Below, in pieces: positions 35,182 through 43,424 of a stretch of 64,000 bases of DNA (positions are counted from its first letter, which is position 1; every line of letters begins with the position of its first letter). The position numbers and the translations under genes were made by a program. The DNA is from Holophagae bacterium. Its GTDB lineage: Bacteria; Acidobacteriota; Holophagae; Acanthopleuribacterales; Acanthopleuribacteraceae. The stretch covers positions 310,001-374,000 of the forward strand of contig JAJCXM010000022.1 of the NCBI GenBank assembly GCA_029263455.1, given 5' to 3'. The notes below the pieces were generated by a model, which did no database searches, was not told where the DNA came from, and worked only from the letters and a program-made list of their open reading frames with translations.

Positions 35182-35861
35182 AGCGTATTCTCATTGCCGA
35201 AGATGAACCCAAGCTGGCTGCACTGCTGATCGATTATCTGGAACGATTCGGGTTTTCCACACACTGGGTTGACGATGGTGCCGAAGTGATGACCAATTTT
35301 CGGACTTACGAGCCCGATTTGATTCTGCTGGATCTCATGTTGCCCAATCGCGATGGCATGGATATTTGCCGCGAATTACGTAAATGCAGTGAAGTACCAG
35401 TGATTATGGTAACCGCACGTGTTGAAGAAATTGATCGTATTCTTGGTTTGGAATTAGGAGCAGATGACTATATTTGCAAACCTTTTAGCCCGCGTGAGGT
35501 TGTTGCCCGCGTTAAGTCAGTGCTCAGACGGATGGTACCCTCAGACGCCGTTGATAGTCGCGCCACAAGACAAAGACTTATGATTGATGAAGCGGCCTAT
35601 GAAGTAACAGCTGATGGTACCGAGGTCGCCTTGACTCCGCAAGAATTCCACTTGCTCAAAGCCATGGCAGCTCAACCACATCGAGTCTTTTCGCGCAATC
35701 AACTCATCGACAAGATGTATGACGATGGTCGAATAGTAAGTGATCGAACCGTGGATACCTACATCAAGAATCTGCGCAAGAAACTCGCGGTTCCATTACA
35801 CAACGACGAGGTCATCGCATCTGTTTATGGCGTAGGTTATAAGTACGTGCCACCTGAGTGA
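35178..35861 (+). CDS. OmpR-family response regulator (BaeR-like)
   Basis: 227 aa. Receiver: RILIAEDEPKLAALLIDYL, acceptor Asp in LILLDLMLPNRDGMD, VIMVTAR and Lys in DDYICKPFSPREV. DNA-binding winged helix: LTPQEFHLLKAMAAQPHRVFSRNQLIDKMY and RTVDTYIKNLRKKLA ... VYGVGYKYVPPE. Overlaps the kinase gene by four bases. The repeats just behind its stop codon, upstream of the peroxidase gene, have the 11-bp phasing that OmpR/PhoB proteins bind, making the peroxidase the probable target. Confidence 0.94.
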   Translation: MKRILIAEDEPKLAALLIDYLERFGFSTHWVDDGAEVMTNFRTYEPDLILLDLMLPNRDGMDICRELRKCSEVPVIMVTARVEEIDRILGLELGADDYICKPFSPREVVARVKSVLRRMVPSDAVDSRATRQRLMIDEAAYEVTADGTEVALTPQEFHLLKAMAAQPHRVFSRNQLIDKMYDDGRIVSDRTVDTYIKNLRKKLAVPLHNDEVIASVYGVGYKYVPPE

Positions 35862-35900
35862 TTCACGTTTTCTTCACGGCCTATCCACATTTACACCACA
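35862..35900 (+). promoter_or_regulatory. Four 11-bp-phased half-sites, probable response-regulator box
   Basis: TTCACG at 35862-35867 and 35873-35878, then TCCACA at 35884-35889 and ACCACA at 35895-35900, so the core CAC recurs at exactly 11-bp steps. It starts directly after the regulator's stop codon and ends 53 bp before the peroxidase ATG. Direct repeats one helical turn apart are typical for OmpR/PhoB-family binding. A single TTCACG also occurs upstream of the YHYH gene at 31160-31165, without phased partners. Confidence 0.5.
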
Positions 35901-35953
35901 TGCAAGCGTCAAATTGTACTCCGTCAGGGGATATCTGATTAAGGAGTTACTAA

Positions 35954-37636
35954 ATGACAAAAATATTCATGACCTATGCAGCCCTTTTGTTGGCATCACA
36001 GGTCGTCTGGTCGCAGCCTCGCGAACGACCTGATGATGATCATCATCAGGTGTCGCCTGTTCGGCGCATCGCCCGCGATCATGCTCCCGACCGGCCGCAA
36101 GACGTAGTCTTTCAAGCACTCGTGTTTCGTACGATTGATGGGACGCAGAACAACGCCCATCAACCCAACACGGGAGCGACTCATACACCTCTATTGCGAC
36201 TCGTTGAGGCCAACTATGCCGATGGTGTTTCTGCTCTGAGTGGAAATGATCGGCCTGGGCCACGTGAGATTTCAAATGCTGTTTGCGATCAGGATCAAGC
36301 TCACCTGAATGACAGGCGAGCCAGTAGCTTTCTTTGGCAATGGGGCCAATTCTTAGACCACGATATCGACTTGACTGATGGCTCCGATCCTCCTGAACTT
36401 GCGGATATCGATATTCCGACTGGGGATCTGTGGTTTGATCCACAAGGATCTGGCGAAATGTTCATGGCCTTCAATCGCTCTCTTTATGACGTCAAAAGTG
36501 GAAGCGATGATCGCAATCCTAGGCAGCAGCTCAACGAGATAACCGCGTGGATTGATGGTTCGCAAGTGTATGGCTCCGATTTGGAACGAGCCGATGCGCT
36601 TCGTCGATTAGACGGGTCTGGCAAACTCAAGACAAATGATGGCTATCTCCCAAACAACGTTGACGGATTTGCTAATGCTGGTGGGTCTAGCGATCAATTG
36701 TTCCTGGCTGGCGATGTACGAGCCAATGAGCAGGTAGGTCTTCTAGCACTACACACGCTCTTCGTGCGGGAACACAATCGGCTAGCGCAGGAATTAGTCG
36801 AAAGAGAGCCCGGTTTATCCGGCGATGAAATTTATCAACAAGCTCGCATGTTGGTGGGCGCACAAATCCAACACATTACCTATTCAGAGTTTTTGCCGCT
36901 TTTACTAGGACCCATGGCGCCCGGTCCATATCGCGGCTACCGAGATGACCTGGATGCATCTATTGCTAATTCATTCTCGACGGCGGCCTATCGCGTAGGC
37001 CACACCATGTTGAATGATAAGCTTCTTAGACTAGGCCGCGATGGTCGGGAAATTGCCGAAGGTCACTTAGCTCTTCGCGATGCCTTTTTTGCGCCAGACA
37101 AACTTGTCGAAGGTGGATTGGCGCCCGTGTTGCGCGGGTTGGCAGCGCAACAATGTGAGGGCATTGATATCTACATTATTGAAGATGTTCGGAATTTCCT
37201 ATTCGGACCACCCGGTTCTGGAGGATTCGATCTGGCTAGCCTCAACATACAAAGGGGCCGCGATCACGGGCTACCGTCCTACAACGATACACGGCGGCAG
37301 CTTGGGCTGAGACCAGCACGACGTTGGTCGGATATCACTCGTGACGATAAGGTGCAAGCTAAGCTTGCTTCGGTGTATGGCCGTGTTGATGACGTAGATC
37401 TGTGGGTCGGCGGGCTCGCTGAGGATGCGGTTGATGGCGCAATGATCGGAGCCTGCTTCGCCACCATAATCCGTGACCAGTTCGAAGCTCTCCGCGATGG
37501 CGATCGTTATTGGTATGAGGAACGTTTAGACCCAAGGCAGCGGCGCGACATAGAAAATACGCGTCTGTCTGACGTGATACGTCGCAATACAAACATTGGC
37601 GACGAGCTTGCTGATGATGTGTTCATTGTCCCGTAA
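35954..37636 (+). CDS. Exported animal-type (peroxidase-cyclooxygenase superfamily) heme peroxidase
   Basis: 560 aa. ATG after AAGGAG. Signal peptide TKIFMTYAALLLASQVVWSQ. The catalytic landmarks of the superfamily are present: distal His with the heme-linking/calcium Asp in WGQFLDHDIDL, the distal-Arg/calcium loop region RQQLNEITAWIDGSQVYGSD, LFVREHNRLA, proximal His in YRVGHTMLNDK, and NIQRGRDHGLPSYNDTR. These enzymes use peroxide to oxidise halides or organic compounds and in bacteria are secreted or surface-bound; the size is that of a bare catalytic domain. It follows a two-component pair and is probably controlled by it. A 24-bp palindrome lies inside the 5' part of the gene. A terminator hairpin follows the stop. 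Confidence 0.93.
   Translation: MTKIFMTYAALLLASQVVWSQPRERPDDDHHQVSPVRRIARDHAPDRPQDVVFQALVFRTIDGTQNNAHQPNTGATHTPLLRLVEANYADGVSALSGNDRPGPREISNAVCDQDQAHLNDRRASSFLWQWGQFLDHDIDLTDGSDPPELADIDIPTGDLWFDPQGSGEMFMAFNRSLYDVKSGSDDRNPRQQLNEITAWIDGSQVYGSDLERADALRRLDGSGKLKTNDGYLPNNVDGFANAGGSSDQLFLAGDVRANEQVGLLALHTLFVREHNRLAQELVEREPGLSGDEIYQQARMLVGAQIQHITYSEFLPLLLGPMAPGPYRGYRDDLDASIANSFSTAAYRVGHTMLNDKLLRLGRDGREIAEGHLALRDAFFAPDKLVEGGLAPVLRGLAAQQCEGIDIYIIEDVRNFLFGPPGSGGFDLASLNIQRGRDHGLPSYNDTRRQLGLRPARRWSDITRDDKVQAKLASVYGRVDDVDLWVGGLAEDAVDGAMIGACFATIIRDQFEALRDGDRYWYEERLDPRQRRDIENTRLSDVIRRNTNIGDELADDVFIVP
36028..36051. repeat. Perfect 24-bp palindrome within the peroxidase 5' coding region
   Basis: The arms, made of GATGAT/ATCATC repeats flanked by ACCT and AGGT, meet with no loop at 36039/36040. 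It codes for the acidic/His run just after the signal peptide (PDDDHHQ). It could be an operator-like site or an accident of the codon run. Confidence 0.6.
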
Positions 37637-37642
37637 CGGATA

Positions 37643-37667
37643 GGGTGCCGCCATGATTGCGGCACCC
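37643..37667 (+). terminator. Terminator-like hairpin after the peroxidase gene
   Basis: GGGTGCCGC (37643-37651) pairs perfectly with GCGGCACCC (37659-37667) around a 7-nt loop, 7 bp after the stop codon. The T-run is short (GCCTTTGG), so the terminator is intermediate in strength. The remaining about 200 bp to the convergent gene at 37865 hold nothing I can support. Confidence 0.7.
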
Positions 37668-37864
37668 GCCTTTGGCTGATCTTGGATCCGAAATCAAACG
37701 AATCAAATTTCGAAGCGGGCGACGGTTAAATCGATTAGCTTTGCTTGGGCGAGCATGACCTTTATCATCGCCTGTGGATGGTGCCTTTTTTTGTAAACAA
37801 ATGGGTTCTGGCTATTTCTGTCGAAGCCGTACCTCGAGGCTACTGTCTCAGAGACGACCTTTAA

Positions 37865-38545
37865 TTAAGGGGCGATTTGCCGACATAAGACTTCAAAGCT
37901 ATTTTGCAGGTCTGGAAAATTGAGCCATTTTCCGGTCACTGCCAGCACGCCGAAGAGTATCAAAAACAGCGGCGTTAGTCGTTCCAGGTGCCGCCAAATG
38001 GACGGATTTGTCCATTGGCTGCCGACGGCAACGGCTAACAGAGCTGGCAGAGTCCCAAGCCAAAAAACCACCATCGCGAATATTGCGCTAATGGGATGAC
38101 CTGAGGCGCCTGCTGCGAATGCAAATGCATATAGATAACCGCAAGGTAATAGAGTAGAGAGTAAGCCTATTAGGAATGGTGTTGCCGATTGCGTTTTTTT
38201 GCCGATCAAGCGACTCATCCATTGGCCAGGCTTGGCGAATATACGTGTACGTCGTCCGACCACGTGAGAGAAACCCAATAACATCATCATGATGCCCAGT
38301 CCAATTGCGAGTGCGCGTTGCAAGGAAAGTGTTGATGATAGTGCAAAGAGGCCTTGACCCACCCAGCCTACGACCGCTCCTAACGAAAGATAAGCAATTA
38401 GACGTCCGAGTTGATAACCTAAATGATGGCGCCAGCCGACGGGCCGCAGGTTGAGGCTATAAAAGGCGACAAATGGACCACACATGGCGACGCAGTGGAA
38501 GCTACCAACAAATGCAGCGCCAGCAATCAGCCAAATACTACTCAT
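37865..38545 (-). CDS. Sulfite exporter TauE/SafE-like membrane protein of the cbb3 cluster (CcoS/CcoH-linked)
   Basis: 226 aa with about six membrane segments. It has the Cys motif CVAMCGPFVAFY in the first helix and LLSTLLPCGYLYAFAFAAG in the middle, the hallmarks of the small SafE-like (UreH/CcoA-unrelated) transporters that sit at the end of cbb3 assembly operons. Paired Cys-Met-Cys and Pro-Cys motifs suggest copper handling, but transport has not been shown for this branch. It overlaps ccoH by four bases (ATGA) and is the last gene of the oxidase operon. Confidence 0.85.
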   Translation of the reverse strand: MSSIWLIAGAAFVGSFHCVAMCGPFVAFYSLNLRPVGWRHHLGYQLGRLIAYLSLGAVVGWVGQGLFALSSTLSLQRALAIGLGIMMMLLGFSHVVGRRTRIFAKPGQWMSRLIGKKTQSATPFLIGLLSTLLPCGYLYAFAFAAGASGHPISAIFAMVVFWLGTLPALLAVAVGSQWTNPSIWRHLERLTPLFLILFGVLAVTGKWLNFPDLQNSFEVLCRQIAP

Positions 38546-38982
38546 CGATGGATGACCGTTTGATATTCGATAGCACCAGACGGCGTATCACCACGGAGTG
38601 TAAGTCGCCACTTGCCTGGATCTAATAGGGGCATCGATGCATTGAAGAGCCCGCTTTCTTGTGCTTTTAGTTCAATTTCGAAATCGGATGCGGCTGTTTG
38701 AGGACGATACAGGTAAGCATGCATGGCTACCGGCATGGGGCTATTTGTATGAGCTTTGAGATGGACGCTCATGATGTTGTTTTCATGATCGATTGTCCAT
38801 TGAAATCCCTGCCCACGTCTTCTTGCTTCGAGCGTTTCCTCGTAGTTGATTTCGCGTTCATAATAATCTGCACTGGTTAAGTCGATGTCCAATTGAGTGG
38901 AAACGAAGATAGCTACTAGGTTAGCAATCACGGCAACACTAAGTAGCCCAAATATGAGCACTTTATAGGGTTTAATCTTCAT
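38542..38982 (-). CDS. ccoH: FixH/CcoH, cbb3 oxidase assembly protein
   Basis: 146 aa. One N-terminal membrane helix (VLIFGLLSVAVIANLVAIFVS) followed by ADYYEREINYEETLEARRRGQ, the characteristic YYxxxxxYxxxxxxxR segment of FixH, and a periplasmic beta-sandwich. The ATG at 38982 overlaps the ccoG end by 11 bases; a TTG at 38994 is the alternative. CcoH stabilises the oxidase during assembly. Confidence 0.88.
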   Translation of the reverse strand: MKIKPYKVLIFGLLSVAVIANLVAIFVSTQLDIDLTSADYYEREINYEETLEARRRGQGFQWTIDHENNIMSVHLKAHTNSPMPVAMHAYLYRPQTAASDFEIELKAQESGLFNASMPLLDPGKWRLTLRGDTPSGAIEYQTVIHR

Positions 38983-40363
38983 GAGCTGGCCCAATCAAGG
39001 TGATTTCATCTTGAAAGATCGTCTTATCTTCACGTCGAAAACTGACTACCAGTCTCTCTTTCCCATCAGGAGAGAATTTGTCTAAATGGCGGCTTACAAA
39101 AATTGACTGGTTTTGGGTGGACTGAGCTGGGATGTTCCAAGTGCGGAGCGCCGTCGTCAATTCGAAGCCTGGTGGCAGGCAGGGTTCTATGGTGATCGCC
39201 TTAGACGTTCGGTTCGATATTTTGACCTGAAAGTGATTAATCACGTGATCGGACTGAACGCGCGAGAATCCGCTGCCAGCCGCCCGCAGGATCTGAATAC
39301 TGTATTCGCGTTTGTTGAGTAGGGCATAGCTGCCTGCAGCAAGTAGAAATACTGCCAAAATACTGTAAGCAACCGTGCGTAACCTAATGCTACGTTGTGA
39401 TTTCCCTTCCAGTTCACTGATTGATGTGTAGCGAATGAGACCGACATCACGTCCCACCTTTTCCATCACTTCATCGCAGGCGTCCATGCAGGCGGTACAG
39501 TTGACACATTCCATTTGTAAGCCCATGCGAATGTCGATGCCTGTGGGGCAAACCGCCACACAACGATTACAATCAATGCAATCACCTGCCTTGGACTCTA
39601 CGCCTTTTCGCAGGTGTTCGCGGGGTTCCCCGCGGCCGTAGTCGTAGCCAACGATGAGAGAGTGTTCGTCGAGCAAGGCGGATTGGAACCGTCCATATGG
39701 ACAGGCAATAATGCAGAACTGTTCCCGGAACCAGGCAAAATCGGCAAAGAAGAGAAACGAGAGGAACGCCATGAAAGTAAACCAACTCCAGTTGTCGCCA
39801 GGCGCTGTAAACGTCATGTGCATGACGTGATCGGAGCCCGCGAAATAACAGAGCACGGTATTGGCGAAATGGATGGAAATGATCATGAATAGCGATAATT
39901 TAAGGGTCTTTTTTCGCAGTTTCTCCCACGTCCAAGGTCCACGATCCAGGCGTCGCCGTTTCATGGCATCACCCTCGATCCACTTCTCAATGCGCCGAAA
40001 GACGTGTTCAAGAAAAACGGTTTGAGGGCATGCCCAACCGCACCAAAGGCGTCCCCACAGTGCGGTGATTAAGAAAATACAGACAATTCCGCCAACCACA
40101 AAGAACCAAAATATGTAGAAGTCCTGTGGCCAGAAAACAATGCCAAAGAAAGCGAACTTACGGTCAACAATGTTCAACAAGACAGCTTGATGGCCATCAA
40201 TCTTAATCCATGGCAGGACAAAGAAGAGCACGATCAGGAATGCGGCCAGCCATTGTCGGCGTTTAAGCCACAATCCCTTGAAACTAGCGGGGTATAGCCA
40301 AAACCGCCGACCCCCTTCACCAATAGTGGTGACGCGTTCTTTGGTAGGTGACGTCGTGGTCAA
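38972..40363 (-). CDS. ccoG: CcoG (FixG/RdxA), cbb3 oxidase accessory iron-sulfur protein
   Basis: 463 aa from a TTG whose GGAG lies inside the last codons of ccoP. Five membrane helices, a WGRLWCGWACPQTVFLE motif, and two 4Fe-4S motifs (CIDCNRCVAVCP and CVNCTACMDACD) at about residues 258-300, then an Ig-like C-terminal domain. CcoG reduces Cu(II) to Cu(I) for oxidase assembly in studied bacteria. All cysteine motifs are intact. Located between ccoP and ccoH as usual. Confidence 0.95.
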   Translation of the reverse strand: MTTTSPTKERVTTIGEGGRRFWLYPASFKGLWLKRRQWLAAFLIVLFFVLPWIKIDGHQAVLLNIVDRKFAFFGIVFWPQDFYIFWFFVVGGIVCIFLITALWGRLWCGWACPQTVFLEHVFRRIEKWIEGDAMKRRRLDRGPWTWEKLRKKTLKLSLFMIISIHFANTVLCYFAGSDHVMHMTFTAPGDNWSWFTFMAFLSFLFFADFAWFREQFCIIACPYGRFQSALLDEHSLIVGYDYGRGEPREHLRKGVESKAGDCIDCNRCVAVCPTGIDIRMGLQMECVNCTACMDACDEVMEKVGRDVGLIRYTSISELEGKSQRSIRLRTVAYSILAVFLLAAGSYALLNKREYSIQILRAAGSGFSRVQSDHVINHFQVKISNRTSKAITIEPCLPPGFELTTALRTWNIPAQSTQNQSIFVSRHLDKFSPDGKERLVVSFRREDKTIFQDEITLIGPAHED

Positions 40364-40367
40364 TTGG

Positions 40368-40985
40368 CTACTCCACCGGGCTGCTGGACTGCGCTTCTAG
40401 GTCGGCCTGAATGCGTCCTTCGCTATCGACTAATTCGCCTTGGGCAGGGATTGGATTGGCAGCTGTCGTTCCACGCAGAGAGCGCAAATAAAATGCGACC
40501 GCGCGGATGTCGTCGGGCCTCAAGCTCGCCTTCCACGGCACCATACCTTTGGACGGTACGCCCTCAGAAACGATATGGACCAGATCCGCAAGTGTGCCAC
40601 CATGGATGTAGTAATCGTCGGTCATGTTTGGACCAATACCTCCACCACCGTCAGCGGCATGACACGGTACGCAGAATGTGCGATAGGTCATTTTGCCATC
40701 TTCCTGCCAGTCGTTCTTTTCATACAGGGCGGTCAGGTCTTCACCTTCTTGTTGGGCGTTATCCTGATCGGTCGTGGTTAGTACCGTACGTCGTTCGGCG
40801 TCCGCCTTTTCCCAAGCATTGGCCGGTAGTTTGTCGGGCCTCATCCAATGGTAGTAAGGGACATAGAAGAGAGCGAGCAGAGCTGTGGCCCAAAAAATTC
40901 CCAGCCACCAGCGCGGCAGGTCATTGTCGAGTTCTTCAATGCCGTCGTAATCATGTGATAATTCAAGCGGTTTATCTTGGTTCAT
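40368..40985 (-). CDS. ccoP: CcoP, cbb3 oxidase cytochrome c subunit, monoheme form
   Basis: 205 aa, clearly shorter than the usual diheme CcoP of about 300 aa. N-terminal YDGIEELDNDLPRWWLGIFWATALLALFYVPYYHW is the typical CcoP anchor. Only one heme site is present, FCVPCHAADG, with the axial Met in SKGMVPWKASL. The domain that would hold the second CxxCH is missing rather than mutated. Monoheme CcoP together with a fused CcoNO is known from Bacteroidota-type cbb3 oxidases. Overlaps ccoQ by four bases. Confidence 0.93.
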   Translation of the reverse strand: MNQDKPLELSHDYDGIEELDNDLPRWWLGIFWATALLALFYVPYYHWMRPDKLPANAWEKADAERRTVLTTTDQDNAQQEGEDLTALYEKNDWQEDGKMTYRTFCVPCHAADGGGGIGPNMTDDYYIHGGTLADLVHIVSEGVPSKGMVPWKASLRPDDIRAVAFYLRSLRGTTAANPIPAQGELVDSEGRIQADLEAQSSSPVE

Positions 40986-41164
40986 GGTCTCTCCTCCAAA
41001 TGGCTTGACGGTTCATCGTTGAGTGGGATCTGATCCAATCCGCGATATCGTTCTCCGCCGCGCCAAACATGCACAACAATGGCCGTGAATGCGGCACTCA
41101 GCAATAAAACAGCGATCTGGGGTAGCGTCGGCAAATGGGTTTGGCTAAGCACGTCTGAGATCAT
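40982..41164 (-). CDS. ccoQ: CcoQ-like small membrane subunit
   Basis: 60 aa with one membrane helix (QIAVLLLSAAFTAIVVHVWRGG) and a polar C-terminus. AAGGAG is six bases before the ATG, and the gene sits three bases after ccoNO. Called from position and the helix followed by WRGGERYRG; CcoQ sequences are poorly conserved. Confidence 0.7.
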   Translation of the reverse strand: MISDVLSQTHLPTLPQIAVLLLSAAFTAIVVHVWRGGERYRGLDQIPLNDEPSSHLEERP

Positions 41165-41167
41165 GTT

Positions 41168-43267
41168 TTACTCCTTGATATCGGTGCCAAGTCGCTGCAA
41201 GTAAGCGATCAAGGCAGTTATTTCTTTGTCGGCAAGGCCATTTGCGCCAGATTCGGCCAACTCATCGGCGATCAATTGGGCTTGGGCACGGGCGTCGGCC
41301 TCCGAATATTGCACTTCTGCTTCGCTATACGGGACACCGATTTTGGTCATCGCTGCGACTTTATGACTAATGCCCTCAAACGAAACCTGTGCCGTCAGCA
41401 ACCAGTTGTAAGCTGGCATGATGGAGTCGGAAACGACTGTGCGTGGATCTTCCATATGACGGAGGTGCCAAAGGTTCGGGTATTTCCCGCCGATGCGATG
41501 AAGATCTGGGCCGGTTCGTTTTGAACCCCATAAGAAGGGATGGTCGTAGACGAATTCCCCTGCCTTTGAGTATTCTCCATAACGCTCTGTCTCTGCCCGA
41601 ATGGGACGGATCATTTGTGAATGACAGTTGTTACAACCTTCGCGAATATAGATATCACGTCCCACCAACTCAAGCGGCGTATAGGGTTTGACCGACGCAA
41701 TACTTGGGACATTGGATTCGATGGCCAACATGGGAACAATTTCGAGGATGCCTCCGATGAGAATGGCCAAAGTGACACCTACGGAGAAAAGAAACGGCTT
41801 GCCTTCTAAACGCATATGGAACTTACCCTGTAGCGCGCCACGATCTCGCGGTTTGGCCTCGGCAACGGTGTCAGTCAACGGGCCCGCACTTTGCGCGGTC
41901 TTGAGCATGTTGTAAACCATTAGAACGGTGCCCATCAGGTAAAGAAATCCGCCGATAGCCCGTAAATAATAGAAAGGGATTAGGTTGATGACAGTTTCCA
42001 TGAAGTTGGGGTAAACCAGGTAGCCTTGATCGTCGAAATCAAGCCACATCAAACCTTGGGTAATACCGGAAATGTACATCGCAATCATGTAGACCAAGAT
42101 GCCGATTAGACCTAGCCAAAAATGGTAATTGGCCAGTTTCTCGGAATAGAGCTTGGTGTTGTAGAGTCGCGGCAGCATCCAATAGATGCATCCAAATGAA
42201 AGGAATCCCACCCAACCAAGGGCACCACCGTGCACATGAGAAATGGTCCAATCTGTGTAGTGGGATAACTTGTTTAGTGATTTGATGGAAAGCATGGGGC
42301 CTTCGAAAGTGGCCATGCCGTAAAAAGTGATGGCTACAACCATGAATTTCAGAACAGGTTCTTGCCGAAGCTTGTCCCAACCGCCCCGTAAGGTTAATAA
42401 GCCATTTATCATGCCGCCCCAAGAAGGCGCGATTAACATGAGGCTGAAAAGAACACCTACCGTTTGTGCCCAATCAGGAAGAGAGCTATACAGGAGATGA
42501 TGTGGGCCGGTCCAAATATACAAAAAGATCAATGACCAAAAATGGATGATCGACAGTCGATACGAGTAGATTGGACCTTGTGTGGCCTTTGGCATGAAGT
42601 AATACATGAGACCAAGGAAAGGGGTCGTTAAAAAGAAGGCGACCGCGTTATGGCCATACCACCATTGCACCAGTGCGTCTTGCACACCGGCATAAACGGA
42701 ATAGCTTTTGAAAAGCGTGACTGGCACTTCTAACGAGTTGAAAATGTGAAGTACCGCAACCGTAATAATGGTAGCGATGTAGAACCAAATCGCAACGTAA
42801 AGGTGGCGCTCACGTCGCTTGACAATCGTTCCGAAAAAGTTTATCGCAAAGGCGACCCAAATCAAGGTGATCGCGATGTCAATCGGCCATTCTAATTCAG
42901 CGTACTCTTTCGATGTGGTCAGCCCTAGCGGTAACGTAATAGCAGCTGAGACGATAATAAGTTGCCAGCCCCAAAAATGGACCTTAGACAGCAGGTCCGA
43001 AAACATCCGTGCTTTAAGCAGACGTTGTGTTGAGTAATAGATTCCGCCGAAAAATGCGTTGCCAGCGAACGCGAAAACGACCGCATTGGTGTGTAGCGGC
43101 CTTAGGCGGCCAAAAGTTAACCACGAAGTATTTAGGTTAAGGCGCCAGTCCGCCAACTGCATCGCGATGATCAAGCCGACCAGCATGCCAACGGCGCCCC
43201 AAATGACGGTGGCCCAGATGAACTTGCGGACGATCCCATCGTCATACGAAAAACGCTCAAGACTCAT
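41168..43267 (-). CDS. ccoNO: CcoNO, fused catalytic and monoheme subunits of cbb3-type cytochrome oxidase
   Basis: 699 aa from the ATG at 43267, preceded by AAGGAAG. Residues 1 to about 470 are the CcoN heme-copper oxidase core: WLTFGRLRPLHTNAVVFAF with a heme ligand His, WYGHNAVAFFLTTPFLGLMYY with the CuB His, HFWSLIFLYIWTGPHHLLYSSLPDW, and HYTDWTISHVHGGALGWVG. The rest is CcoO: membrane anchor, GCNNCHSQMIRPIRAETERYG heme c site and axial Met in SDSIMPAYNWLL. The two subunits, normally separate genes, are one chain, which is known in Bacteroidota-type clusters. It overlaps ccoS by 11 bases. Confidence 0.96.
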   Translation of the reverse strand: MSLERFSYDDGIVRKFIWATVIWGAVGMLVGLIIAMQLADWRLNLNTSWLTFGRLRPLHTNAVVFAFAGNAFFGGIYYSTQRLLKARMFSDLLSKVHFWGWQLIIVSAAITLPLGLTTSKEYAELEWPIDIAITLIWVAFAINFFGTIVKRRERHLYVAIWFYIATIITVAVLHIFNSLEVPVTLFKSYSVYAGVQDALVQWWYGHNAVAFFLTTPFLGLMYYFMPKATQGPIYSYRLSIIHFWSLIFLYIWTGPHHLLYSSLPDWAQTVGVLFSLMLIAPSWGGMINGLLTLRGGWDKLRQEPVLKFMVVAITFYGMATFEGPMLSIKSLNKLSHYTDWTISHVHGGALGWVGFLSFGCIYWMLPRLYNTKLYSEKLANYHFWLGLIGILVYMIAMYISGITQGLMWLDFDDQGYLVYPNFMETVINLIPFYYLRAIGGFLYLMGTVLMVYNMLKTAQSAGPLTDTVAEAKPRDRGALQGKFHMRLEGKPFLFSVGVTLAILIGGILEIVPMLAIESNVPSIASVKPYTPLELVGRDIYIREGCNNCHSQMIRPIRAETERYGEYSKAGEFVYDHPFLWGSKRTGPDLHRIGGKYPNLWHLRHMEDPRTVVSDSIMPAYNWLLTAQVSFEGISHKVAAMTKIGVPYSEAEVQYSEADARAQAQLIADELAESGANGLADKEITALIAYLQRLGTDIKE

Positions 43268-43424
43268 TTTCTTCCTTCCTTTCTTGCTTCTCATCAAAGA
43301 GCACACGAAATGCTGGTGTCTCTAAATCATCAAATTGGTGGTTACGGTGGGCCCAGATGTAGGCACCAACGGCGATCCCAGCAAGGATCAAAGTTATCGG
43401 TAAGAGCACAAAGAGAATGCCCAT
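43257..43424 (-). CDS. ccoS: CcoS, cbb3 oxidase maturation protein
   Basis: 55 aa: one membrane helix (ILFVLLPITLILAGIAVGAYIWA) followed by the family signature HRNHQFDDLETPAFRVLFDE. The ATG shares its A with the last base of the ccoI stop codon (TAATG). CcoS is needed to insert heme and copper into CcoN. The frame listed upstream to 43526 lies inside ccoI and is not part of this gene. Confidence 0.93.
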   Translation of the reverse strand: MGILFVLLPITLILAGIAVGAYIWAHRNHQFDDLETPAFRVLFDEKQERKEENES

